Source of the DNA: Dolomedes plantarius | Taxonomy: Eukaryota > Arthropoda > Arachnida > Araneae > Dolomedidae | Assembly (NCBI GenBank): GCA_907164885.2 | Contig: OU015503.1 | Coordinates: forward strand, 70,488,988-70,552,987 | Length of the DNA: 64,000 nucleotides | Direction of reading: 5' to 3' | Shown here: positions 38,353 through 49,617 of the stretch, in pieces | Layout of the letters: every line of letters starts with the position of its first letter | Numbering within the stretch: the first letter of the stretch is position 1 | The notes under the pieces: model-generated | What the model saw: the letters and a program-made list of their open reading frames with translations, nothing else | What the model was told of the DNA's origin: nothing | Database searches by the model: none | Program-made: the position numbers and the translations under genes

Positions 38353-38675
38353 CTAAATGTAACTGGTACGCAACCGTGACGTTGAACGTTGCGCAGAAGA
38401 GATGCGAGGCGAAAGAGGTCTTCGTTCGGCTTTCCGTCAATGCAATGGCGACCGTTCAGGAAAAGCTTAATGTGTGTTGTGGTTGGTTAGCGGAGTACAT
38501 ATCTCTTAAAACAGGTCATCGAAATTACCGTCGTGTTTATCGCAAACAACCACCGCTTGAGCTTTCGCCTGAACGGTCGCCATTGCACTGACGGAAATAT
38601 GAACGAAGACCTCTTCCACCTCGCATCGCTTCTGCGCAACGTCCATCGTCACGGTTGCGTACTAGTTACATTTAG
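38353..38675. mobile_element. Foldback element with ~115-bp arms and transposase N-terminus
   Basis: The arms 38353-38466 and 38560-38675 are reverse complements at about 90% identity, around a 93-bp centre. The frame reading rightward from the left arm opens with MATVQEKLNVCCGWLAEY and continues into HRNYRRVYRKQPP. This resembles the N-terminal helix-turn-helix block (MATVQEK.......E.KS....QRNYRR.YG..PP) found in many arthropod transposon ORFs. The start codon lies inside the left arm, so each arm carries an inverted ATG. Nothing of the catalytic domain follows. A hairpin of this size could yield double-stranded RNA if transcribed. Confidence 0.65.
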
Positions 38676-38875
38676 AAATCATGAACCTGTATTCGGAATT
38701 AGTCTTAAAAATACCTCATAATTTATTTAATATCGTAGTTTTCTCTATACCCATTCAGAAAAGCATTTAAATTACCCCCAGTGTAAGAAGACTCATTTTG
38801 GACTCGCATTATATTATTAACTAAAAATATTGTTGAAATAAATATTTTTTTTTAGTCGAACATTTTTTATAGTAG

Positions 38876-39060
38876 TTAGCTTCGTGAGCTGTCACGCAAT
38901 GGACTCCGGTTTAAATCCCAAATAAGGCTCGGTTGTTTTCGTATCGTCCTCCTCATAGGGAGCAATGCTGGCTCACTTATAGAGTGCTCCCATAATAATA
39001 AATCCAACAAACGGAAGGTTGCCAGAAATTGAATCAAAATTACCCCCTTCTGGTTTAAAT
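38876..39060 (+). mobile_element. SINE family 5, diverged copy
   Basis: Shares ccggtttaaatccca (worn B-box), catagggagcaatgctgg, ctcccataataa and a gcca..aac body with the clearer copy at 44655-44862. Confidence 0.55.
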
Positions 39061-39513
39061 AACTCACCGTTTGAAGAAGAAACAGCAGAATGCAAATGAG
39101 CTGAGCTTTCCTACTAGATGGGAATTCCCGTGGATAGCGTACACACACGACAGTGAGAGCAAAATTGCCATGAGGCGAGGTCGAACGGAGGGGAGCGGCG
39201 AACTAGAAACAACTGAAAAAGTGAAGATTGCTTCGCCGTACAGCAGCCGGACGTTATCAAGCTTACCGAAGGCGTTTTGAAGTTAGTTATCGTTCCAGCG
39301 ATCTGGTGATAAAGTGAGGACGGAAAGGTTAGCGTCGCTATGTAGAAGTATTGGCGTGTTTGAATTCTTGCGGTGTCCTCCGTAATATAGCTACTGGGAT
39401 TAACACGTGCGATAAATAATTCCCCATTACCTCCTAGCAATCAAGTACAGTTTTTATGTAGTCTAATTGTGTTGTAAAAAATAGTTTAGTGTAAAAACCC
39501 TCGTCGTATCTTC
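39061..39513. other. Balanced-composition segment, unassigned
   Basis: 39110-39440 is notably less AT-rich and open on both strands (minus frame 39114-39440, plus frame 39071-39280). No domain, tRNA box or transposon end was recognised. Confidence 0.3.
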
Positions 39514-39517
39514 TTAA

Positions 39518-39763
39518 CTCTTTCAGGGGCAACAACTTCCACCGTTTGTTCGGTGCATATTTATTCCCGATTTTTTTAACGTAAAGAATCTTGAAAAAAA
39601 TTTCCAATTAAAGGTTGCAAAATGTTTTTACTTCTTTAAATTGGCAACAGATGGCAGTACTAACCATTTTTCTACTCATTTAACCGAAATACATTGAATG
39701 CAAGAAGAAAAAAGTTTAGGTTTAGCCATTTGCACTTGCAAATGGTGCCCCAAATGCAAATGG
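39518..39763. mobile_element. piggyBac-like MITE, copy 2 (reverse)
   Basis: TTAA|CTCTTTCAGGGGCAAC on the left, with a worn right end before TTAA at 39764-39767. The body is the reverse complement of the copies at 28595 and 41698 (ttgcaaaatg, agtactaaccatttttct). A SINE family 5 tail fragment follows at 39826-39893. Confidence 0.7.
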
Positions 39764-40191
39764 TTAATGGTTAGTATTTTGTTTTAGTATATATGTTACT
39801 GCAAACTAAGGTAATGAAACAGGGAACGTCACAGGGTGAATACCGAAAGGCGAATGTCTCCCAACAAAATGCCCCCGCATTAAAAATAAATATTTTTTTC
39901 CAATGTTTTTTGAATTTACTCTCCCACCCTATCAAATAACATATAAATCAACTCTCCCCCCCCCTTCCATTTGCCTTCCATGTGGCATTTAATAAAGCAT
40001 GCTAACTTGGATGCCAGTTGTTGCCTTAAATACGTTTAGGCATGGTTTTTTTGCGGTCTAAGTTTGATCAGCACATGCTACTAGTTTAAGCCGGCTTTTA
40101 GACATTGAGCTCAAAGGCCTTCGAATAAATCTCTCCGATTCGACAGAATACTTTAGAAGAAATCGATTAAAAATCCAAACATACCGTATTT

Positions 40192-40770
<579 letters not shown>

Positions 40771-41693
40771 GTTCATGCAATACCGATCTGCTTTGCAACG
40801 TTACACTACTAAAAGTTATCCCCCTGTACAAGCAGTCTCATTTTATATTCCCATATCATATGACCCACTTACCAGAGATGTGATTAAATAAACCTCCATT
40901 TCAAATGTTTTCTGACTTTTACCCCGGCTTTCCAATTATGTGACTTTTATTGAACTCTGTTTCCACCCAGACCGTTCCCCCGCGATCCGCAAATATTCCT
41001 TTTAAAATTAATGTTGCAGTCAATACCGCCAGCTATATCTTGGATCAAAACTTCGTATAGGAATTCTTTACCCTTATTTCTTCCGTTAAAATTTGGCAAA
41101 TATGCGGACCGATATTCAATGCGGAAGCAATGAAGTAAATCAAGCTGATATCTGGTAATAAAAAAGTTAAAGCAATGAAGTAAAGCTTGACCCTAATGAA
41201 GATTTATTCGTCATAGTATCGGTGTTTTATCCGTTTGGGAATAAGTAAAACAGAATTGCGGTAAATAAATCGTCTACTGCGCACCTGCAGTGCATTGAAG
41301 ACTGAATTAATTGATGTATAATCAAGAAATACTAACTTTCAAGGTCAGCTAAAGACACAAAATGAGAAATCCTTGCCTAGAATTGGGATATTCCATAAAA
41401 GATATTTTTTCATTACCTTCACGTGCTATTAATGAAATTTATTAAATTAAACAAGTATTATTAATATAATTATTATTAATATTATTAATATTATTAATAT
41501 AAATATTATTAATATTATTAATATTATTAATATAAATATTATTAATATTATTAATATAAATTCATAGTGAAGAATTCTTCGTTTTGTAAATTTCTTCTGG
41601 GTTCCCTTACCTCGTATAAAACAATCCTTCCGTAAACTATTCCTCAAGTGAAGGGTTCATGATTAGCTGACTTAAATATTTTTAAGTCAGCCT
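40771..41693. other. Non-coding stretch with (ATT)n-rich repeat
   Basis: Contains an interrupted AAT/ATT trinucleotide repeat at 41450-41563. The hairpin ctgacttaaa...ttaagtcag lies at 41669-41691, just left of a MITE. No gene recognised. Confidence 0.5.
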
Positions 41694-41697
41694 TTAA

Positions 41698-41941
41698 CCC
41701 TCTGAGGGGCGCCGTTTGACAGTGCAAACGCCTAAATCTAGTCTTTTTTTCTACTTGCATTCAATGTTTTCCCGTTCAGTGAGCAGAAAAATGGCTAGTG
41801 CTGCCACATCTGATATCAGTTTAAAGAGGTAAAACATTTTGCAACCTTTAACTCGAAAAATTTTCAACATTTTTTAGGTTAAAAAAATTGGTAAAAAATG
41901 TGCACCTTAAAAACAGGGGGAGGTTCTTGCCCCTGAAATAG
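41698..41941. mobile_element. piggyBac-like MITE, copy 3
   Basis: TTAA|CCCTCTGAGGGGCGCC on the left and TTGCCCCTGAAATAG|TTAA on the right, 244 bp, same orientation as copy 1. Short inverted repeats occur immediately outside on both sides (41669-41691 and 41946-41979). Confidence 0.8.
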
Positions 41942-41979
41942 TTAAGGTACCTCCTTTAAGGTACTTCCTTAAAGGTACC

Positions 41980-42522
41980 ACAAAACATGTGTTTGGGGAT
42001 TAATTTATTTTTTTACTCTAAAAACAAATTTACTATTCCTATGTGAATTTCCCGGTAGCCATGCTTCATCGAATTTCTTGTTAATGAAATTCAGAATACA
42101 TTAGAAACACCTTACAGGACATCTAAACGGGAGGGAATTCGAAGGACAATATTTATTATCGTATCTCGGAAAGATACCGCAAGCAACAAGTAGAACAACT
42201 TAGAAGTAGGATGATAAATCGAGGCAATGAGACTGGACGAGCTAATGCAGCGCAGTTTTTCCGATCTAAGAATCTAGTCCTTATAATTTGTACAGTATAA
42301 ACGATTTTCTTAATTTTTGGCTCAAAGAGCATAAGAACGATGGTTTTTGTTTTATCATTTAAGAAGATAGAAAATTTACAAGTTTTCTGTTATGGTCGAT
42401 TCATAGGATTCGGGATATAAGTTTAAATTTTTCAAAGACGCGTATTCTGTGCACTGCCAATTTGATTTCTTTACTAGAATAATTTGAAAAAAAATCCGAG
42501 ATCGCAACGCTGAAATTATGAT
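41980..42522. other. Non-coding stretch
   Basis: One short plus-strand frame near 42150-42300 reads ISERYRKQQVEQLRSRMINR in a hydrophilic run, without splice signals or a recognisable family. Nothing else was found. Confidence 0.35.
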
Positions 42523-42706
42523 TAATGATTTGGTTTGATTTGGAGCGCTACGGTCAATTTTATTGCTACACGGGGGCTAATTAGACCTAGACCTACTGCT
42601 TACAGCCGATTCCTAATGGCTACAAACATCCATGCCTAGAGTGGAACTTGAATCGACGGACTTTGGTACCGAAGGACAGAGCCCTAGCCATTCGGCCATC
42701 GATCAT
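42523..42706 (-). mobile_element. tRNA-headed SINE, family 2
   Basis: In minus orientation: gatggccgaatggctagggc (A-box-like), gattcaagttccactc (B-box-like), then gtttgtagccattaggaatc, agcagtaggtctaggtc and aattagcccccgtgtagcaa. Matches 22003-22165 over its length. Confidence 0.8.
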
Positions 42707-43021
42707 CAATACGGTTAATGATCATAATTCTGCTTCTTATAATTCTGCCCATTGGGCACTTATTTCATAGTAATTGTTTTGTTTTTTTGTATATCATATT
42801 TTTTTTATCATTCTTGCATTTTTTTGGTTACGCTATCTCTTTCTCTCTTTCCTAGGTTGATTCTTAAACGATTGCCCAGTTTACCTAGCGTGAAATAACA
42901 ACATACTCTCTGAGCGCCTTTAACCCACCATGACATGCACGGCGAGCGAATTGTTACTTGGATCCTGACGGCGAAGAGTTGTATAAGCTTTCAGAATTCT
43001 AACAAGGCATTCCATAACTCT

Positions 43022-43294
43022 TCTAGACCCGAGGGGGCGACTGATTAGCGCGTCGGAATTCGAGTCCGAATCGGAACTGAGTTGTGGGTGCTCGGTTCGA
43101 AACCAGACAAGCGCCACAGAATTCTCTCGTACCTAAGCAGGGTATGGGCACATTAAATATGGAGGCATAAAGTCCCTCCGTGAGAACTGAAGGGGTGGGA
43201 CGAGGGTACCAGCCCACGAAATGTCACCACTGGGGGTGGCTCAGTCAAAATGAGGTTGACACCAGGCCAGATTCGGACTCTGACCCTAGTGGTA
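43022..43294 (+). mobile_element. tRNA-headed SINE, family 4
   Basis: The head gggggcgactgattagcgcg and B-box-like tcggttcgaaacc are followed by the body gcagggtatgggcacattaa, gtccctccgtgagaactga, and tggctcagtcaaaatgagg. Related copies are at 33042, 49618 (fragment) and 52533. Confidence 0.8.
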
Positions 43295-43302
43295 TCAAAT
43301 AG

Positions 43303-43446
43303 CAGTGGTGCACCCAGGACTTTTTCTTGGAGGGGGGGTAGGCGAGATGAACGGATAAAAATATTTAAAATGCAAAATAAATATTCATAATGCAATTTCT
43401 ATTTCATTGGGGGGCAGGGCCCCTTGCCCCCCTGGGTGTTCCACTG
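43303..43446. mobile_element. hAT-like MITE
   Basis: The left end is CAGTGGTGCACCCAGG and the right end the complement of CAGTGGAACACCCAGG. It is 144 bp. The flanking 8-mers tcaaatag and cccaatag agree at 6 of 8 positions, fitting a worn 8-bp hAT target duplication. Confidence 0.75.
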
Positions 43447-43476
43447 CCCAATAGCATGTTCATTCTGTATTATTTA

Positions 43477-43646
43477 GGGCCTGTTCGCATAGAATCCATT
43501 AGCGTCAGCGTTATTCGTATTGACCTATTTTAAACCAATCATAGACCTTAACAATTTCGTGGCTAATCGTTTGGATATTTGTAATTGGTTAAATACATTT
43601 CAATACGAGTAACGCTGATGCTAACGGATTATATGTGAACGGGCCC
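43477..43646. mobile_element. Tourist/Harbinger-like MITE
   Basis: TTA|GGGCCTGTTCGCATAgAATC on the left and the complement of GGGCCCGTTCACATATAATC on the right, |TTA. It is 170 bp with inverted ends of about 45 bp (including ttagcrtcagcgtta). The TTA duplication and GGGCC ends fit PIF/Harbinger. Confidence 0.8.
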
Positions 43647-44079
43647 TTAGTAGTTTTTCTTATTATTAAGTCGTGTCGGTGATTACATGTATTTTGCATC
43701 TATAGAAGTACATTTTTTAAAATTTAATATTACTCTGGTAACTGACAGTTTACCATGTAATTAAAGATTTATTTTCATCGATTTCACTCTAAATTGCTGT
43801 ACCACTATTAATTCATTACAAGCTTCTTTAAGAAATTAGTAATATATCTACCCAGAATTTTTTACTGACACGGTATAATAAAACATTCAGTCCCAAACAA
43901 ATAATTAATAGCGAACTAAAAATTAAAATGGATATAAAAATATCCATTAACTAATTATCTCTAAATTTTCGACCTCAAAACCTTTTATCAAGCATAAAAA
44001 ACTAAACTTATGAAAAAATTTTCCTTAATCAGTTCAAACATCATTAAACCAGGAAGGCCCAGTTTTGCTTTGATGAGGA

Positions 44080-44420
44080 GTATTGCCAAAATACGGGCAC
44101 AAATAACGAACAGAAACCATTGCATCGGAAATCAATTGCGCCGCAGGATTCACAGAAATAAATTTTCTCTCCAATGAAAATTCCGGATCTAATTATCTGG
44201 CTACACAGTCCAGCTAATTATCATGCGCTGTATACATGTATTAAATTCAACACGGAATGTATAATGAGATCACACGAATATAATGACCTGGAGTATGATT
44301 TATGGGCCACAGTTATGGGACAATTGGATAACAGGATTCGCACTTGATTAGGTAGATATTAGGCAGTTCAATGTAAACAAGTAAAGAAGTATTTAATGGC
44401 CGGCTGATTCGAGTGCCATG
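44080..44420. promoter_or_regulatory. Possible conserved regulatory element
   Basis: A non-repetitive stretch with clustered homeodomain-like cores (tctaattatctggc, agctaattatcatg), tgatttatgggccac, and caattgcgccgcagg. It lies between repeats and has no coding potential. The word content resembles developmental enhancers, but this is inference only. Confidence 0.25.
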
Positions 44421-44580
44421 CTTCCTTGATATCCTCATTTTGACGTTTAGAAAGATTTCTGGCGTTTACTATGAAGTTTGTTTACTGCATACCTGTCGAA
44501 AATAATTTCAGGTAGTTTCTTCTAACGAAACTACCGCGGGTTATTAAAGTAGGATTACTTATCGTTTCTTACCTTTTTTT

Positions 44581-44582
<2 letters not shown>

Positions 44583-44639
<57 letters not shown>

Positions 44640-44654
44640 TATATATATATATAT
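44583..44654. repeat. (TA)n microsatellite
   Basis: A TA tract with one ttatt interruption, immediately 5' of a SINE. Confidence 0.9.
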
Positions 44655-44862
44655 GAACTGTGGCGGCCTTGTGGTACAGCTCGGTGCTGAGGGTGCTCAG
44701 ATCGAATCCTGGCGAAGCACCACTAAAATACCTCCGTTTGTGTTTCCCTTCATAGGGGGCAATGCTTGTCTGCCTATATGGCGCACCCCATAATAAAATG
44801 GCCAGCAAAACTGCGGTGAATTATAGGCGAATGTCTTCGAGACAAATGCCTCCGCATTGAAT
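44655..44862 (+). mobile_element. tRNA-headed SINE, family 5
   Basis: The head tggcggccttgtggtacagc and B-box-like agatcgaatcctgg are followed by cttcatagggggcaatgctt, gcgcaccccataataaaatg and aggcgaatgtcttcgagaca. Related copies are at 38876-39060 and 39826-39893 (tail). Bounded by TA repeats on both sides. Confidence 0.8.
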
Positions 44863-44876
44863 ATATATATATATAC

Positions 44877-45968
44877 TAGCTGTACCCGTCCCGGCGTTGC
44901 TCGGGTAATGTAATTACCATTTTTTTTAGTAGCCTCAACCCTTTGTTAATGGGCGTCGCTGTCATCCTTTTCCTCACCACGATACATTATTTTACCCATA
45001 TAAATTTAATCCTTTCTGGCACATTTTGGCAAAATTTTTGACATAGGATTACTAATCGAATATCACTGCAATAGTAATCGATTTCCTTGAAAGTGAATAT
45101 ATCACATCCTCCACATGCTGAAATTCTTTGAAATCTTCATAGATTTTTTCCACAAATACACCACAAATTATATGATATTAACTAAGTGCTGGCCAAAAAA
45201 ATTACGGCATTACTAAATGTGATTTTTTAATCGATTATCACTGCAATAGTAATCGATTTCCTTTAATCACCCAATCCCTCATAGAAAACAAACGCCCCAA
45301 CACATCACGTGCATGACGTCAAAAAACTGGTTTTTCTCGTATTTTCACCCGCTGTACCTTCGTCCGGAAATGAAGAACGAAATCTCCAAAATGACATTTC
45401 TCGCAAGAGTTTCCGAATCATAAAATAAATTATTAAAAAATAACTACAATTTGTAAATTAATTTTGGTTCTGGCTTTCGAAACTGTGATGTCGAGGGTCT
45501 CTGAGATAAAAATTTCGTAAAAATGTAACGACATTTACGTATGGATTCGACAATTTGGAAAAAAGGGTCACGGACAAAATCGCGTTTTTTTCCGAAAAAC
45601 GGGTGCGTACAGGCGATCAAGAAAAAAATCACAATTAATCGATAAATTAAGACAGACAATTTTAATTGTGATTTCCGTATAGTGTCATCTTTCCCGTATA
45701 GGCTCGTCCGAAAAAAAAATTCTTGGACGGATACGTTAGGATTTACGGAGCTTTTACTCGTCCGGGAGCTCCAAATCGCGACTAAATATTTAATTACGGA
45801 AAATCTAATTAAAAAAATGAAAAAAGGGCTTCGAGGTGCATAATGAGACCTTGGGAGGCATCTTCGTGTCGAATCTCAAGACTGTCCGACCTACCGTCTT
45901 TGCGCTGCGCCGCGAGCAGACAAAAACTCGGTCACACACACACAGACTTTGCCTTTTATATATAAAGA
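44877..45968 (-). mobile_element. Helitron-like element, family B
   Basis: In minus orientation the 5' end is A|TCTTTATATATAAAAGGC at 45968. The 3' end is a CG-rich hairpin (cccgagcaacgccggg) followed by acgggtacagCTAG|T at 44877. It is 1,092 bp. It matches family A in architecture but not in sequence. Frames inside (for example 45444-45659) show no Rep or helicase motifs. Confidence 0.75.
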
Positions 45969-45994
45969 TATATATATATATATATATATATATA

Positions 45995-47319
45995 CCGGGT
46001 GGTCATAATTAAACTGACAGTGCTCACAGTGTTCTGTAGCGCGATCTATTTGCGAGAATGACGCCACATTGTGTAGGAAGATTAAACAAGAAGGGGGACG
46101 AAAGATTCCGCGAAAAAATAAATTAGTTCCAAAAGTCACCGCTAGGGGAATATTTGGCGCTGTGTAATAGAAAATAGAGTGTTAACAAATGCAAATTAAT
46201 ACGGAATAAAATTATCTTTTATTATGCACATTTTCTTATTTAGTTCAAGTGCAATATGGCAACACTTTTAAAAAAACGTAAAATCTACATAAACACCGAT
46301 AAAGTCTCGGGATCTGCAATATCACGTACGCTGAGCAGAAGAAGTTCTTTATTCAAATTTCACGTTACATCCATTGTCACAATGCCAGCTGCTTGGGTTT
46401 TAAAAGGCAATGTGTTACGTTTCGAATCAATCGGATTGAAAGTTTATGTGCATGGATTGTTGGAAAGTTTACATGGAAAGTTTATGTGCATCGGATTGAA
46501 AGTTTATGTTTCCTTCTTTAGTCGAGCGTGCGTTACTGGTCAAATTCTTTTACCTCAACCAGTGCAATGCGTCAGCCGCTCTTCGTGCTTCTAGAACGCA
46601 CAAAAAAATGCGTAAAGGTAACGGTCCTGTGTCAGTTAATGGGCTAAAAACAATGGTTGCGACGTTTGAGAAAACAGGTTCTCTGAAGGTTCAGTCAGGC
46701 AGAGGACGAAAACCTGTACCACAAGATACAATCGAGGCAGTTGCCACGGCGATTGTCGACAGAGGACCAGACAATATTGCTGCCACCTCTAGCGCTCGTG
46801 GATTAGCTCGGAATATGGATATGCCTTACAGTACGGTATGGAAATTCTTACGAAAGATTATCAACTTCTATCCGTACAAGATCAGCCGTGTACAGGAGTT
46901 ACTGTACCCCGACCATGATAAGCGATTGACTTTTGCTCTTAACTTTCTTGCCAGAATGGAGGTGGATGATGCTTGGCCGTGGAAAATCTTATGGGGAGAC
47001 GAGGTCCACTTTTACCTGCATGGAACTGTTAATACCCAGAACTGCCGAATTTGGGATGACAAATCACGACATGCAGTCACAGAAATTCCCTTACATTCAC
47101 CAAAGGTAACTGTTTGGTGTGGGTTCACAGCGGAATTTATCGTAGGTCCATCGTAGCGCCAAATATTCCCCTAGCGGTGACTTTTGGAACTAATTTATTT
47201 TTTCGCGGAATACTTCGTCCCCCGTCTTGTTTAATCTTCCTACAAAATGTGGCGTCATTCTCGCAAATATATCGCGCTACAGAACACTGTGAGCACTGTC
47301 AGTTTAATTATGGCCACCC

Positions 47320-47321
<2 letters not shown>
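45995..47321 (+). mobile_element. DNA transposon with 167-bp inverted ends
   Basis: The left repeat 45995-46161 and right repeat 47155-47321 are reverse complements with about six mismatches in 167 bp. Both begin ccgggtgg.cataattaaac. The element sits between (TA)n tracts, so the target was TA. The internal transposase frame runs straight into the right repeat, showing that the second half of the gene was deleted. Confidence 0.92.
46506..47156 (+). CDS. Transposase N-terminal half, truncated by the right inverted repeat
   Basis: A 216-codon frame. Residues ~4-60 (VERALLVKFFYLNQCNASAA ... GLKTMVATFEKTGSL) form the N-terminal helix-turn-helix typical of a mariner-related family common in arthropods. 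GRGRKP (65-70) is an AT-hook-like linker. A second DNA-binding segment spans ~75-120. The first catalytic aspartate is probably D165 in ILWGDEVHFYLHG, followed by NTQNCRIW and PLHSPKVTVWCGF. The frame ends at FIVGPS with a TAG in the inverted repeat, so the second and third acidic residues are absent. The product could bind DNA but not cut it. Expression has not been shown. Confidence 0.8.
   Translation: MFPSLVERALLVKFFYLNQCNASAALRASRTHKKMRKGNGPVSVNGLKTMVATFEKTGSLKVQSGRGRKPVPQDTIEAVATAIVDRGPDNIAATSSARGLARNMDMPYSTVWKFLRKIINFYPYKISRVQELLYPDHDKRLTFALNFLARMEVDDAWPWKILWGDEVHFYLHGTVNTQNCRIWDDKSRHAVTEIPLHSPKVTVWCGFTAEFIVGPS

Positions 47322-47404
<83 letters not shown>
47322..47404. repeat. (TA)n microsatellite
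   Basis: A pure TA tract between the long-repeat transposon and a SINE. Confidence 0.95.
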
Positions 47405-47406
<2 letters not shown>

Positions 47407-47409
<3 letters not shown>

Positions 47410-47689
47410 TAAAAACTCACGGCGCAACAGTCCGATGTGGACCAGGGACGGCGGTACCCATCTCCACTTCCGTGACCGTGGGCTTGGGGTGCCATACAGC
47501 ATATGTCTCAGTCAGGTTGTCAGCCTGACGTGGGACCCCCAGAGTTCATTTCCCAACCATGCTTGGTCGTCATTTTATCGACCCACTGAAGGGATGAAAG
47601 GCTGATTCAACCTTGCCCAGTCACAGGGTTGAACCCTGGACCTGTGGGATGGCAGCTTGGCGCTTTTAACCACTACGCCACCGGGCTTC
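47407..47689 (-). mobile_element. tRNA-headed SINE, family 1, fullest copy
   Basis: In minus orientation: gcccggtggcgtagtggtta (A-box-like), cagggttcaaccctg (B-box), then cccttcagtgggtcgataaa, ggtcccacgtcaggctgac, gcaccccaagcccacggtca, and a further ~80 bp to gcgccgtgagtttttaag. It defines the part missing from the SINE fused to Tc1 at 12520-12718. An ORF running from the transposon end through this SINE (to 47605) is fortuitous. Confidence 0.88.
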
Positions 47690-47944
47690 ATATATACAGA
47701 TATGTATGTCAAAATTTTGACGCATTTTGGTACTTTTCTGTTTAACTCTTTACTGCTTGTCCAAGCAATACAGACTGGGTTTGGCGTGGTGCCAAAATTT
47801 TAACTCGCGGACGGACGGACGGTTTTAGCGTCTGAAATTTTGCTTTCCGGAGGGCCGTTATGCAGGAACGCTATCCTACGTTAAAAGCTCAGAATTTAGT
47901 TTACGTTTATTTCTTTGACTGCGTACTGCGCAAGAATCAAAGGA

Positions 47945-48230
47945 GAACAGTTAAATTGAAATTAAATCGTCAATTGCTCCTAAAATTCGTCGATGTTATA
48001 ATTTAAAAGAAATTGTGGTTATATATTTTAAAAAATAATTTTAAAAGTTGTAAAAGAAAGAAATGTTTAATTTTATATGTTTAGAAAATATTGTTAAGAG
48101 TAATAAAAAAATCTAAACATCCCAAGAAAGAAGATCATTTATAAGAAAATATAAAAAGCTATAATATACGTAACAAGGCAAAAAAATTATCAAATATGAA
48201 TTCTGGAAAACCTCCATACGAGGTGGACAC
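47945..48230. repeat. Interspersed repeat segment, short-minisatellite copy
   Basis: Collinear with 56640-56900: aatttaaaagaaattg, gttgtaaaagaaa, cccaagaaaga.gatcattta, and aaaatataaaaag.tataata. Here the ~40-bp motif is present about once. In the other copy it is expanded to about 16 units. Confidence 0.7.
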
Positions 48231-48286
48231 AGGTAGGAGGAAAATTTTTAGTCATATTGGAAAAAACTAGATTCTTCTAATAAAAA

Positions 48287-48423
48287 CTAGCTGAAAACCC
48301 GTACTTCGCTACGGAGTACATTCAAATTAAATACAACGGTCAATGTATGCAATTCATGCCAAATATATATATATATATATATATTATATGATAAATACGA
48401 CGATCAATGTATACAATTGATGT

Positions 48424-48463
<40 letters not shown>

Positions 48464-49070
48464 AGAAAATCGTAAAGGATAATTTTATAGACAAAATAAT
48501 GTAAAAGAAAATATTCAAATTAAATCTAATAGGACATACTACAGAATATAGTACAGTTAATATAGTACAGTTTGTAGAACATTTCTTTTACTGTATTTTA
48601 ATATTTTGTCCAATTGTCTGCCGCATTAGCAAGGAAAAAAATATTTTTTTGTTTATTTAGTTGTTATGCAGGTGACGATAAATTTATTGAAAGTACCAGA
48701 AAAAGAAATCACGTGATCGGCATTTAATAAATTAAATTCTAAAAATTAATCTTTAAAAAATTACCAAAAATCAGGAAATGGAGGTAATGATTTAAAAAAA
48801 AATTCATTTTAAAGGAATTTTTATGATCTTTCTCGTGATATAAATTTTATAACCCTCAAAGTATTATTTTAAATTGAAACGTAAAAAAAGGTAAAAAACA
48901 GATTAAAAATTTAATTTAAAAAAATCTATGAAGAATTTTTCAAAAATCTCTCTTAGTGCACCCCTACACCCTAATAAGAATCGCCGTGCAAAATTTCAGC
49001 CCTTTAGGTCCAGCGGTTTGGTCTGTGCGTTGTATGTCAGTGAGTCAGTTACGGAACTGTTTTATATAGA
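48287..49070 (-). mobile_element. Helitron family A, copy 4
   Basis: Both ends are intact. In minus orientation it runs from A|TCTATATAAAACAGTTCCG at 49070 to the hairpin ccgtagcgaagtacgg then gttttcagCTAG|T at 48287. It is 784 bp and non-coding, with TA repeats near the 3' end at the same place as copies 1 and 5. Confidence 0.9.
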
Positions 49071-49617
49071 TAATATTGTGAAAAGTATTCCTAATTATTT
49101 TTCTTGAATTACCATAAAACTTTAGCCTAAATGAACATTCTACAAGTTAATAAAAATTTTGAACATCTGCCTTTGGTTTCTAGGTGGACGGACGTCACTT
49201 CCCGTCCCCTATTCAAATTAACGCACTAGTCATGAACGAACTGGGAAACGGTAAGCGAACGAAACTGTCTCGCTGACGTAGTAAAAAGTTTATGACTATA
49301 TGAGACTTGTTAAACTTTATATGCCATATATTAGAGTTTATTTCTATAAGTAATTTATGAAAATAATTAAATGTATTATATGTAAGTTTTATTTTATTCC
49401 CATTGTTATGCTTCAGTTTTAGCTGTCTATAACAAAGGGTAAGCCTGTTCCATAGAAATTTCCAAGTGGTATGGTAGATATAAAAGTTTGAGGGAACGCT
49501 TGGCTGCATCTGTAAATCCGAGACTATTTCTAAGCTCTGTTACGCATTTTAAAAAACACGTCATTCAAGTTTTATGTCTTTCATAGGGACACAGAAAAAG
49601 TTGGATTTCGATATTGA

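Noticed and set aside
47114..47605. 163-codon ORF running from the transposon inverted repeat through (TA)n into a SINE
   Set aside because: It crosses three unrelated repeats, and its first part duplicates the translation of the other inverted repeat.
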